DNA of 64,000 nucleotides from JBKPNJ01 sp963695705 (GTDB lineage: Bacteria; Actinomycetota; Actinomycetes; Propionibacteriales; Nocardioidaceae): positions 310,001 to 374,000 of the forward strand of contig CAVOHB010000006.1 in NCBI GenBank assembly GCA_963695705.1, in the 5' to 3' direction. Below, in pieces: positions 7,256-15,202 of this stretch. How positions within the stretch are numbered: position 1 is the first letter of the stretch; every line of letters starts with the position of its first letter. The notes below the pieces were generated by a model, which was not told the DNA's origin, searched no databases, and saw nothing but the letters and a program-made list of their open reading frames with translations. The translations under genes and the position numbers were made by a program.

Positions 7256-9055
7256 TCAGAGATCGAGCACCATGTCGGCTCGTGGCTGTGAGCAGCAGAT
7301 GAGCGCGCTTCCGTCGGCGGGAGGTTCGACCGGATCGGGGTTGTATTCGACATCGCCCACGATGAGCGTGGTCTCGCAGGTGTGGCAGACGCCCGTACGG
7401 CATGACCAGCGAGCGGGCACATCGCATGCTTCGGCGAACTCGAGCAAGCTGGGGTAGTCGCTGCTCCACAGGATGTCGAGGTCGCTGCGGGCGAACTGGA
7501 TCCTGGGGCCGTTTCCGGGTTGACCGGGGGGTGGGTGTGGCGACCGCGCAGTCGTTGCGGCGATACCGGGCGTCAGAGCCGGTGCAGGACCGAAAGGTTC
7601 GGTGTGGATATGTGTGACGTCAATCCCCATCGCCGCGAGACCGGCGCTGATCTCGCCCATGAAAGGTGTCGGCCCGCACAGATACGCCTGGGCCGCCCGC
7701 GGTGGCTCGAGTTCGGCGAGTCGTGAGGGCGTGAGACGGCCCGACTTGTCATAGTCGCGGCCTTGGAGATCCGTCGGACCGGGACGGCTGTAGCACACGA
7801 ACCTGTGTGCATTCGGAAGGGACGCGAGGAGTGTCCGGGCCTCCGCCCCGAACGGATGGTTGCGGCTGTTGCGTGCGGCGCAGAGCCACCAGATCTCCCG
7901 ATCAGAACGCTGCTCCACCAGTGCGTGGAGCATGGCGAGAACCGGGGTGATCCCGATCCCGGCGCTGATCAGCAGCACAGGTGCATTCGTCCGGTCGAGG
8001 ATGAAGGTTCCACGTGGTGCTGCGACGTCGACTTGGGCACCCGGCCTCAGGCGGGTATGCAGATAGCCGCTGGCAGCGCCGTCGGGTTCCCGCTTGACAG
8101 CGATCCGGTAATGGCCGGCACCAGGCGGTCCCGACAGGGAGTAGTTGCGGAGTAGCGCCCTTTGCTTCCCTGCCGGCTGGATGCGAACAGTGAGGTACTG
8201 GCCGGGGCGGAAAGCGGGCAGACCTGCGCCGTCCGGGTCCTCCAGGCGGATGGCGATCACGGAGTCGCTCTCTCGCTCGATTCCGATGACGGTGAGTCGG
8301 CGGAAACCAGACCAGGACGGTGGCGGACTCGCGGCCACCAGACCGGCATTGCCGGTGCCGGGTTCTCCTTCAAGGAGAGTCCGAAACGAGGCCCGCCAGC
8401 CAGGGCTGAGCGCGGGTATTCGCTGCGCTCGCAGGAGCTGCTGTCGCGGGTGCAGAGGGAGGTAGAGCAGCGCGTCGACCTCGGCGACGGTCATCTGCTC
8501 CAGGCCGGACCCGACCTTGAGGATCTCGTCTCCCGCTTGGACCTCGCCTTCTTGGAGGACTCGGAAGTAGAAGCCAGGGCGGTGATGTGAGACAAGCAAT
8601 GCGGGGATCTGCGGGTCCTTCATGCGGATGCCGACGCGGTAGCAGGTGACGCGCGGTTGGGTGACTTCGAAGACGGCGGTGCCGATCCGGTAGCGGTCGC
8701 CGATGCAGACCTGATCATCGCCGAGTCCGTCGACGGTGAAGTTCTCGCCGAACTGTCCGTAGACGAAGTCGCTTCTGTCCAGCTCACGCTCCCAATGGCG
8801 GTACGAGTCGATCTGGTACACGAACACGGCGCGCTGCTCGCCCCCATGTCCGGCCAGATCCCCCTGGCCGTCGCCGTCGATATTGAGCCTGCCCACTCGG
8901 CGAGCGCCGGTGACGGGGTCTTTGAAGATCCCGGTGAAGACGGTCTTCCCCTGCCATGTCACGTTCCTCGGCATGCCGACGTTGACAGACACCAAGGTGC
9001 CCACCGGACGACCTTCGCGCTGGACGGCCTCCGCTGGGGGCGGTTGCGAGCTCAT
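7256..9055 (-). CDS. MOSC domain - ferredoxin reductase - 2Fe-2S ferredoxin fusion
   Basis: A 599-residue three-part protein. Residues 1-220 are a YiiM-like MOSC domain (GHGGEQRAVFVYQ, GQFGENFTVDGLGDDQVCIGDRY, RVTCYRVG), a fold that handles molybdenum cofactor or related sulfur carriers. Residues 250-480 are a ferredoxin-NADP reductase-type module with FAD-binding RNYSLSGPP and NAD-binding LISAGIGITPVLAML. The last 90 residues are a plant-type 2Fe-2S ferredoxin with SCRTGVCHTC and a downstream ALICCSQP cysteine. Together they suggest an electron-transfer enzyme, perhaps reducing N-hydroxylated or oxidised substrates; the substrate is not known. It is divergent from the 9119 operon, with 63 bases between them. 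Confidence 0.88.
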   Translation of the reverse strand: MSSQPPPAEAVQREGRPVGTLVSVNVGMPRNVTWQGKTVFTGIFKDPVTGARRVGRLNIDGDGQGDLAGHGGEQRAVFVYQIDSYRHWERELDRSDFVYGQFGENFTVDGLGDDQVCIGDRYRIGTAVFEVTQPRVTCYRVGIRMKDPQIPALLVSHHRPGFYFRVLQEGEVQAGDEILKVGSGLEQMTVAEVDALLYLPLHPRQQLLRAQRIPALSPGWRASFRTLLEGEPGTGNAGLVAASPPPSWSGFRRLTVIGIERESDSVIAIRLEDPDGAGLPAFRPGQYLTVRIQPAGKQRALLRNYSLSGPPGAGHYRIAVKREPDGAASGYLHTRLRPGAQVDVAAPRGTFILDRTNAPVLLISAGIGITPVLAMLHALVEQRSDREIWWLCAARNSRNHPFGAEARTLLASLPNAHRFVCYSRPGPTDLQGRDYDKSGRLTPSRLAELEPPRAAQAYLCGPTPFMGEISAGLAAMGIDVTHIHTEPFGPAPALTPGIAATTARSPHPPPGQPGNGPRIQFARSDLDILWSSDYPSLLEFAEACDVPARWSCRTGVCHTCETTLIVGDVEYNPDPVEPPADGSALICCSQPRADMVLDL

Positions 9056-9118
9056 TTCCTGGACCTCCCGGCATCGGGCGCGGATGAGACATCATCACGC
9101 TCGTAAGATGGGCCCACA

Positions 9119-9349
9119 ATGGAGTATCGGGTCGCTGTGACCATCCGCGTTCACGAAGGTACGCCGGCGGAAGCCGTTGACGTCATCCACACCCGCGAGG
9201 CGGCACATTCACGTGGACTCGCGGAGCGGGGGCAGCACCTGCTTCGGCCGTGTCGCCCGCCTTGGCAGCTCGGCGAATGGGCCACGCTCGGGCTGTTCGC
9301 CGGCGCGGACGGCGGGCAACCCGACGAGATCCTCATGCGACAGTCATGA
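9119..9349 (+). CDS. Muconolactone delta-isomerase-like protein, C-terminally truncated
   Basis: A 76-residue product beginning MEYRVAVTIRVHEGTPAEAV and including REAAHSRGLAERGQHLLRPC and GEWATLGLFAGAD, which resembles the muconolactone isomerase family (ferredoxin-like fold, normally 90 or more residues). The sequence stops after LMRQS, where homologues carry another 20 or so residues, so the end has probably been deleted. Its TGA overlaps the ATG of the next gene (ATGA). First gene of a five-gene oxidoreductase set. Confidence 0.6.
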   Translation: MEYRVAVTIRVHEGTPAEAVDVIHTREAAHSRGLAERGQHLLRPCRPPWQLGEWATLGLFAGADGGQPDEILMRQS

Positions 9350-10070
9350 TCGACAACGGGCGGCAGAACGTCGCCATCATCACCGGGGCTTCTCAGGGCA
9401 TCGGTGCCAGCCTTGTCGCCGCGTACCGCCGTGAGGGATGGGCGGTGGTGGCTACCTCCCGCACCATTCGGCCTTCCGGTGACCCGCACGTCCTCGTCGT
9501 GGGTGTGGACCTCGCCGAGCCCGGCGCCGCAGATCGAATCATCGGCGCAACGCTCCAGCGCTTCGGAGGGTTCGACACCCTCATCAACAACGCGGGGGTC
9601 TTCATCGGCAAGCCGTTCACTGACTACACGGCCGACGACTACGCATTGATGGTTGGCGTCAACCTGACCGGGTTCTTCAGGCTGACCCAGCGCGCGATCA
9701 GCGAGATGGTCAAGCGGGGCAGCGGCCACGTTGTCAACATCACGGCCTCTCTCGCGGACTACGCGAACTCCCGCGAGCCGGCCGTGCTCACGGCACTCAC
9801 CAAGGGCGGTCTCGGCGCGGCGACAAGATCGCTGGCCATCGAGTACGCGTCTCGCGGCATCCGGGTCAACGCCGTCGCACCCGGCATCATCCAGACGCCG
9901 GTGCACGCGTCGGAGAGCTACGACGTCGGCGCCCTCGCCGGACGCCTGCCTCCGCTCGGGCGCGTGGGTCGAGTCAGCGACATCGTCACGGAGTCCTCTT
10001 CCTGGAGTCAGCACCGTTCGTCACCGGCGAGATCCTCCATGTTGATGGCGGCTGGACAGCCGGCCACTGA
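9346..10070 (+). pseudogene. Short-chain dehydrogenase/reductase, frameshifted near the 3' end
   Basis: The first 215 or so residues are a normal SDR: NAD(P)-binding TGASQGIGASLV, NNAG in LINNAGVF, and RGIRVNAVAPGIIQTPVHA. The active-site Lys is in ALTKGGL, while the expected Tyr four residues earlier is Thr. Near 9991-9994 the frame breaks. One base added there restores VLFLESAPFVTGEILHVDGG, the standard SDR ending, closing with TGA at 10068-10070. Read literally, the frame instead continues to 10095 with an unrelated tail. Either a single-base deletion has damaged the gene or this is a sequencing error. It starts by ATGA overlap with the isomerase-like gene. Confidence 0.75.
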
Positions 10071-10285
10071 GGCGCCGGGGTTGCCCGATGGGTGAGGCGG
10101 TGTCGTTGAGCGCGCGCTGGCCGACCGCCGCATAGCTGAATCGCCCCAGGTTGCCGTCAGCGTCGGCTAGGAGTAAGACGGCATTGCGCCTGGGTGAGTG
10201 CACTCGCCGCCAGCCGCGGCATCGAGGGGTTTCCGACCCCGGCCCGGCGTGACCGAGACGAGCTGACCTGCGCCGGGAGGTAGGA

Positions 10286-10963
10286 ATGAACAGCATGAAC
10301 ACGACCGATCCCGCTGGGGGTCCACCGACCCCAGCGACCGTCGACCTGAAGCTCGAAGCCGTCGTAATCCCGGTGTCGGATGTCGACCGCTCGAAGGACT
10401 TCTACACGGGCCTCGGGTGGCGACTCGACGCGGACTTCTCCTTCGACAACGGCTTTCGCGTCGTTCAGGTGACGCCGCCAGGCTCGGGGTGTTCGGTCCA
10501 ATTCGGCACGAGAATGACGTCTGCCCCGATCGGCTCGGCTCAGGGCCTCTATCTGATCGTCTCTGACATCGACGCTGCCCACGACGACCTCGGTGCCCAC
10601 GGTGTCAAGGTCAGTGAGCCGTTCCATCCCGGGACGCCGGGCGCTCAGTTCCAGCCCGAAGACACCAGCGATCGCATCAGCGAACCCGCGGCGAATCATC
10701 AGAGTTACAGCACCTTTGCCACCTTCAGCGACCCGGACGGCAACGGCTGGCTACTGCAGCAGGTCACGACGCGGCTGCCCGGTCGTGTCGACGCCGCTGA
10801 AACGGTATTCGCCTCCACGGCCGACCTGGCGAACGCGATGCGCCGTGCGGCGGCAGCCCACGGCGAGCACGAGCAGCGCACCGGGGAGCGCGACGAGAAC
10901 TGGCCGGACTGGTACGCGGCCTACATGTCGGCCGAACAGGCCGGGGCGGAACTGCCGTCATGA
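10286..10963 (+). CDS. VOC (glyoxalase/dioxygenase superfamily) protein
   Basis: A 225-residue protein with a single visible VOC module: KLEAVVIPVSDVDRSKDFYT at the start, GLYLIVSDIDAAHDDLGAHG in the middle and FATFSDPDGNGWLLQQVT carrying the C-terminal metal-site region. A 45-residue tail ends WPDWYAAYMSAEQAGAELPS, a Trp/Tyr-rich ending seen in related actinobacterial VOC proteins. Fold members bind metals and act as lyases, dioxygenases or resistance proteins; the substrate is unknown. GGGAGG precedes the ATG. The stop overlaps the next start (ATGA), which ties it to the flavoprotein downstream. Confidence 0.82.
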   Translation: MNSMNTTDPAGGPPTPATVDLKLEAVVIPVSDVDRSKDFYTGLGWRLDADFSFDNGFRVVQVTPPGSGCSVQFGTRMTSAPIGSAQGLYLIVSDIDAAHDDLGAHGVKVSEPFHPGTPGAQFQPEDTSDRISEPAANHQSYSTFATFSDPDGNGWLLQQVTTRLPGRVDAAETVFASTADLANAMRRAAAAHGEHEQRTGERDENWPDWYAAYMSAEQAGAELPS

Positions 10964-12309
10964 ACGACTACGACGTCATCGTCGTCGGTGCCGGCTCGCC
11001 CGGCGAGCATTGCGCCGGCGCCCTCGCTGCGGGGGGCCTGCACGTCGCGCTCGTTGAGCGCGAGCTCGTCGGCGGCGAGTGTTCGTACTGGGCGTGTATT
11101 CCGTCGAAGACGCTGCTTCGACCCGGCGAGGCCGCACACTCCGCGAGTGAGGCTGCGGCGGTGGCAGAGGTCGATGTGGATGCCGCGCTCGCGTGGCGTG
11201 ACTTCATGGTGTCTGACTATTCCGACGCCGGGCAGCAGCGCTGGCTCACCGAGCAAGGTATCGACCTGATCCGTGGCCATGGACGCCTGGCGGGTACGGG
11301 GATCGTCGAGGTGGACGGCGCGCGATATACCGCGCAGCACGTGGTCCTGGCGACGGGCGCCGACGCTGTTGTGCCGCCAGTGCCGGGGCTGCGTGAGCTC
11401 GAGGGCGTCTGGACGAACCGCGAAGTGACGGGCATGAAGTCGATCCCACGTCGTCTGCTCGTGCTCGGCGGCGGCCCGGTCGGCGTTGAGATGGCGCAGG
11501 CGGTTCGCCGGTTCGGCGGCGAGGTCGCGGTCGTGGAGTCCGGTCCGCACCTGCTCTCTCGCGAGGCAGCACCTCTCGGTCAGGCGCTCGGCGAGGTGCT
11601 GCGGCGCGACGGCATCGAGCTTCATCTCGGCTCGGGTGCAACCGCGGCAGGGCGAGTTGCCGCGGACTACGTCCTTGAGCTCGACCAAGAGTCAGAGTTG
11701 CGCGGCGACAAACTGCTGGTCGCCACCGGCCGACGGCCGCGCATCTTGGACCTGGGTCTCGAGACGGTGGGCGTCGTCGCAGACGGCCATGGCATCCCGG
11801 TCGATCAGCGCCTCCAGGTCGCTGACCGCCTTTGGGCGATCGGCGACGCGACGGGTCTGTGGCAGCTGACCCATGTCGGCAAGTACCAGGGTGATGTTGT
11901 CGCGGCCAACATCCTCGGCGAGTCCAGAGCCGCGGACTACGACGCTGTGCCGCGTGTCGTCTTCACCGATCCGCAGGCCGCTGCCGTCGGCGCAACCGAC
12001 GCTCCCTGGAGCGCAACCGCCATGCTCCGCGACGTCCCCAAGATGGAGACCTACACGCGCGCATATGCCGACAGCAACGGGTTCCTCACACTGCTCAGCG
12101 ACGGAGAGCGTCTGACCGGTGCCTACGCACTCGGCCCGGAGGCGGGCGAGTGGTTGCAACAGGCGACACTGGCGATTCGCGCCCACATCCCGCTCGATGT
12201 GCTTCGAGACACGATCCAGCCGTTCCCCACGTTCTCGGAGATCTACGCGACGGCACTGAGCGCACTTCGGACATCGATTCGCCAGCCGGTCGGCGCGGTA
12301 CCGAAGTGA
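10960..12309 (+). CDS. FAD-dependent pyridine nucleotide-disulfide oxidoreductase
   Basis: A 449-residue flavoprotein of the dihydrolipoamide dehydrogenase/mercuric reductase group. The FAD site is VIVVGAGSPGEHCAGALAA, the redox-active disulfide is in GGECSYWACIPSK, the NAD(P) site is LLVLGGGPVGVEMAQAV, and a second FAD contact is RLWAIGDATG. There is no N-terminal heavy-metal domain and no C-terminal vicinal cysteine pair, so mercuric reductase is unlikely. It probably reduces a disulfide, quinone or small molecule. It overlaps the VOC gene before it (ATGA) and the next dehydrogenase (GTGA), so it sits inside one translationally coupled operon. Confidence 0.88.
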   Translation: MNDYDVIVVGAGSPGEHCAGALAAGGLHVALVERELVGGECSYWACIPSKTLLRPGEAAHSASEAAAVAEVDVDAALAWRDFMVSDYSDAGQQRWLTEQGIDLIRGHGRLAGTGIVEVDGARYTAQHVVLATGADAVVPPVPGLRELEGVWTNREVTGMKSIPRRLLVLGGGPVGVEMAQAVRRFGGEVAVVESGPHLLSREAAPLGQALGEVLRRDGIELHLGSGATAAGRVAADYVLELDQESELRGDKLLVATGRRPRILDLGLETVGVVADGHGIPVDQRLQVADRLWAIGDATGLWQLTHVGKYQGDVVAANILGESRAADYDAVPRVVFTDPQAAAVGATDAPWSATAMLRDVPKMETYTRAYADSNGFLTLLSDGERLTGAYALGPEAGEWLQQATLAIRAHIPLDVLRDTIQPFPTFSEIYATALSALRTSIRQPVGAVPK

Positions 12310-13040
12310 GCACCGTTCCGGAGAGACACCTCGACGGTCAGACGGTGGTCGTGATCGGCGGCAGTTCTGGGATCGGCCTGGAGACGGCACGGTGCGCCCG
12401 CGCTGAGGGAGCCGACGTGATCATCACGGGGCGCAACCGCGACCGGCTGACCCAGGCCGGCAGTGAGGTCGGCGCGACCACGGTGGCCTTCGACGCTCTT
12501 GACTTCGAACGGCTGGGTCGGTTCTTCGACCAGTTGACGCCGATCGACCATGTGCTGGTCTCGGGTAGCGGCCCGTACTATGCGCCGCTGGCGGAGTTCG
12601 ACTTCGAGGCGGGTCGCCGTGACGTCGATGCGCACCTCTGGCTGCAGGTGCACGTCGCTAGGCACGCCGCGACGAAGGTTCGCCCCGGCGGGAGTCTGCT
12701 CTTCATCGGTGGCACGGGCGGCCGGCGCCAGGACATCGGGTTCACACTCATCTCTGCGTTGACGGCAGCGCTTCCCGCGTTGGCCAGGAACCTCGCGTTC
12801 GAGATCGCACCGGTCCGCGTCAATGTCATTGCCGCGGGCTTCGTAGACACTCCGTTGTCGGCCACGCTACTGGGCGAGCGCATCGACGAGCGCCGTGAGC
12901 AGCTGCGCACCAGTCTGCCGATCGGCCGCGTCGTCGGGCCCGGCGACATCGCCGCTCTCGCCGTCCACCTCATGGTGAACACAGCGGTCACGGGGGCGAC
13001 GTTCGACATCGATGGCGGCCAGCAACTCGTGAACGCCTGA
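12306..13040 (+). CDS. Atypical short-chain dehydrogenase lacking the catalytic Tyr and Lys
   Basis: A 244-residue protein with an intact Rossmann motif (VVVIGGSSGIGLETARCARA) and the usual SDR end (VRVNVIAAGFVDTP, GATFDIDGGQQLVNA). In the active-site helix, homologues read Y-x-x-x-K, but here the aligned segment is FTLISALTAALPALARNL, which places Ile and Thr at those positions. The protein may still bind NAD(P) but is unlikely to use the classical mechanism. GTG 12306 overlaps the stop of the flavoprotein gene (GTGA). Confidence 0.82.
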   Translation: MSTVPERHLDGQTVVVIGGSSGIGLETARCARAEGADVIITGRNRDRLTQAGSEVGATTVAFDALDFERLGRFFDQLTPIDHVLVSGSGPYYAPLAEFDFEAGRRDVDAHLWLQVHVARHAATKVRPGGSLLFIGGTGGRRQDIGFTLISALTAALPALARNLAFEIAPVRVNVIAAGFVDTPLSATLLGERIDERREQLRTSLPIGRVVGPGDIAALAVHLMVNTAVTGATFDIDGGQQLVNA

Positions 13041-13041
13041 C

Positions 13042-13173
13042 ATGCCGTGGTTTCCCGGACTTGTGAATGCGGTGGAGTCAGCGCGCAAGCAGATGCGCGA
13101 TGCCCGTCCCGCCGACCCGGCCGCGCAAGCCTCGAAGAAGGCGACGATCATCCCGGCGCGGTCGGTGGCGTAG
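13042..13173 (+). pseudogene. Possible remnant of an NTF2/SnoaL-like gene
   Basis: A 43-codon frame starting one base after the preceding stop: MPWFPGLVNAVESARKQMRD then ARPADPAAQ. This resembles the first 30 residues of SnoaL/NTF2-like proteins found in similar operons, which continue for about 100 residues more. Here it changes to an unrelated ending (KKATIIPARSVA) and stops. A deletion seems to have joined its 5' end to the 3' end of the convergent redoxin gene, which it overlaps by 26 bases. The family assignment is from memory. Confidence 0.4.
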
Positions 13174-13744
13174 CCATACGCCTGTTCCAGCCATGAAAGG
13201 CCGAGTAATCCCCTGCGTCCCAGGCCTCGCGTAGCCCTGGTTTGCTGAGATCCCAGTCTGGACGGATCTCGCTTGAAGCCTTGCGCAGGTCACGCCAGAG
13301 GTCGTACACCGACGGGCGGCCCCAGAACCAGTAGCCGTTGTAGATGCTGTGAATGACCAATCCTGGCTTCAGCACGAGGGTATGCGGGATCATCGGGTCG
13401 TTTTTCGGGTCGGTGTATTCCTGGATGTCGAGGTCCTTCTGGATCGTCCGTTCGGGATCGGAGAGAAAGGTCCACTGAGCCCCGACTGACAAGCGGAACT
13501 CCTGCAGCGTGTGGTGCACATCCGTCGAGATCGTCACGATCTGGGTGTAAGCCACCGCAATTCTCGACTGGAACGCCGCCAGCTCGCGGTGCTGCTGATG
13601 CTCCTTGGGGCAGTAGTGGCCGCGCGCGAGCGTGAGGATCATCGGATCGTCGCCTTGCAGCTCGCTGAGGCTGCGGACCGTATCGGTCTGGTCGGGCAAA
13701 GCGTAGTCGGGGAACCGTCCGCCAGCTGTGATGTCGGAACGCAT
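13148..13744 (-). CDS. AhpC/TSA-type redoxin domain protein
   Basis: A 198-residue thioredoxin-fold peroxiredoxin-like protein. The putative active-site cysteine is in ARGHYCPKEHQQH, and the surrounding RFPDYALPDQT, IVTISTDV and WTFLSDPERTIQKDLDI follow the peroxiredoxin layout. No clear resolving cysteine is visible. It probably reduces peroxides or acts as a thiol-dependent redox protein in the cytoplasm. It is transcribed against the dehydrogenase operon and its 3' end abuts the NTF2-like remnant. GAGGAAGG precedes the ATG. Confidence 0.8.
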   Translation of the reverse strand: MRSDITAGGRFPDYALPDQTDTVRSLSELQGDDPMILTLARGHYCPKEHQQHRELAAFQSRIAVAYTQIVTISTDVHHTLQEFRLSVGAQWTFLSDPERTIQKDLDIQEYTDPKNDPMIPHTLVLKPGLVIHSIYNGYWFWGRPSVYDLWRDLRKASSEIRPDWDLSKPGLREAWDAGDYSAFHGWNRRMATPPTAPG

Positions 13745-14080
13745 CGGAATACCGCCTTCCTCGTGGCATCGTGCGCGACCTGTACTAAAGAAGTACCAGC
13801 AACAGGAAGTACCAGCAAAGCAGCGTCAAGACGGGGAATCGACTCTCGAGGTCGTTCTCCTGGTGCGCCCTGATGGCGCGAACGGCATGTACATGGGCCA
13901 CCGCGGCTACGGAACGCAACCTTCGCTTGACGCTCCGCTGCGTGGAGCCGTGTGGTGTCCGTTGGGCAAACCTGAGGCCAGGGCCGGAGGTCGCGACGTC
14001 GTGCGGGGTCGGCTGCTGATGACTAGCGTGGCCGAGGTTCCGTCGATATCCGGATCCGACGCTGAGCAGGAGGCGCCCCG
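13745..14080. other. 336-base non-coding gap with a small repeat near the redoxin start
   Basis: I see no convincing gene here. At 13782-13796 GTACT, AAAGA, AGTAC form a short inverted repeat, and AAGTACCAGCAA occurs twice (13791-13802 and 13807-13818), 16 bases apart. This lies 38-74 bases upstream of the redoxin start and could be an operator. The rest presumably holds the promoter of the phosphoesterase gene. Confidence 0.4.
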
Positions 14081-15202
14081 ATGCGTACCACCACCCGTGT
14101 GACGTCCGCAGTCGCACGACCGCAGTCGCGCTCGCCCTGACGCTGAACGCGGTCACCGGTGCGGCCGCCGATCGTGATGAGCACCACAACGACGCGTCGC
14201 GCCTGGACCACATCTTCGTCATCATGCTGGAGAACCACTCGCAGTCGAGCGTCATCGGCGATGAGAATGCGCCCTATCTGACGCACCTGGCTCATCAGTA
14301 CGGAATGGCGGACCGCTACTACGGCGTGACCCATCCGTCGATGCCGAACTACATCGCCTCGATCGCCGGCGACACGTTCGGGATCCAGGACGACGAGGAC
14401 GAACGCGTCGTCAATCTCGACCGCCGTACGCTCGTCGACCAGCTCGAGGCGCGCCACATAACCTGGGGCGCCTACATGGACACCTGCCTGCGGACAAGCT
14501 GGCCCGGTTCGGCCCGACGGTGAACGGGGTCGAGGTTCCGCTGTACGCCAAGAAGCACAACCGTTCGTGGTCTTCGACGACATCAAGAACAACCCCGCCC
14601 GGATGGCGTTGGTCAAGGACTACAGCCGGCTCTCCGAGGACCTCAACTCCGGGCAGGCACCGGAGTTCGTCTGGATTTCACCGAACCAGTGCAACGACAT
14701 GCACGGAGGCGTCGACGATCCGGTCGCCGGGCACCCGGAGACGCCATGCCCGTACGGCGTCACCAAGGATGACCCGAACGACGCATCGCTGAAGCAGAAG
14801 GCGGACGACTTCGTGAAGACCGCCGTCCACACGATCATGGGCTCGAAGGCGTGGACGAAGCGGTCGGCGATCGTGATCGTCACCGATGAGAACGACTTCA
14901 CCGGCAACGAGGAGACGGGCGGCTGGGAGACCGCCGCCGGCTGCTGCGACTCTCCCTACGTCCCGGCGGCCGACCCCAGGGTCAGCCCGGACTGGCCGGG
15001 AGGGACGTACGGCGGCGGTCTGATCCCGGCGATCGTCGTCACCGCTTCCGGACCCCGGCACTTCGTGGACCACACGCCGTACAACCACTACTCGCTGCTC
15101 GCGACGATCGAGGACAACTGGCACCTCGGCCACCTCGAGCATGCCGGGGACGAGGCCGCCGGCGTCGTGCCGATGCGAGCGCTCTTCTTCGGCCAGCACT
15201 GA
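14081..15202 (+). pseudogene. Secreted phosphoesterase (acid phosphatase/phospholipase C type), three frame breaks
   Basis: With three single bases restored this reads as one protein of about 370 residues: a signal peptide (TAVALALTLNAVTGAAA), the phosphoesterase core DHIFVIMLENHSQSSV, THPSMPNYIASIAGDTFG, WISPNQCNDMHGG, and IVIVTDENDF as a metal-binding aspartate site. The frame moves at 14116-14118, at about 14485 and at 14561-14563, each fitting loss of one base. The ATG at 14081 follows AGGAGG. Its stop codon (15200-15202) is the first three bases of the second ada-alkA repeat, so the island junction supplies it. Relatives cleave phosphate esters outside the cell. Broken as read, unless these are sequencing errors. 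Confidence 0.75.

Noticed and set aside
10071..10285. Small minus-strand frame in the gap before the VOC gene
   Set aside because: It contains a stretch that looks protein-like (AVLLLADADGNLGRFSYAAV), but I could not match it to any family and it overlaps flanking genes. It could be a remnant.
12150..12305. Upstream start for the atypical SDR
   Set aside because: The extra 52 codons lie inside the flavoprotein gene in another frame. GTG 12306 gives the standard SDR N-terminus and an overlap of four bases.
10960..12309. Mercuric reductase with a mercury-resistance operon
   Set aside because: No heavy-metal-binding N-terminus, no C-terminal cysteine pair, and no merR, merB or merP genes nearby.
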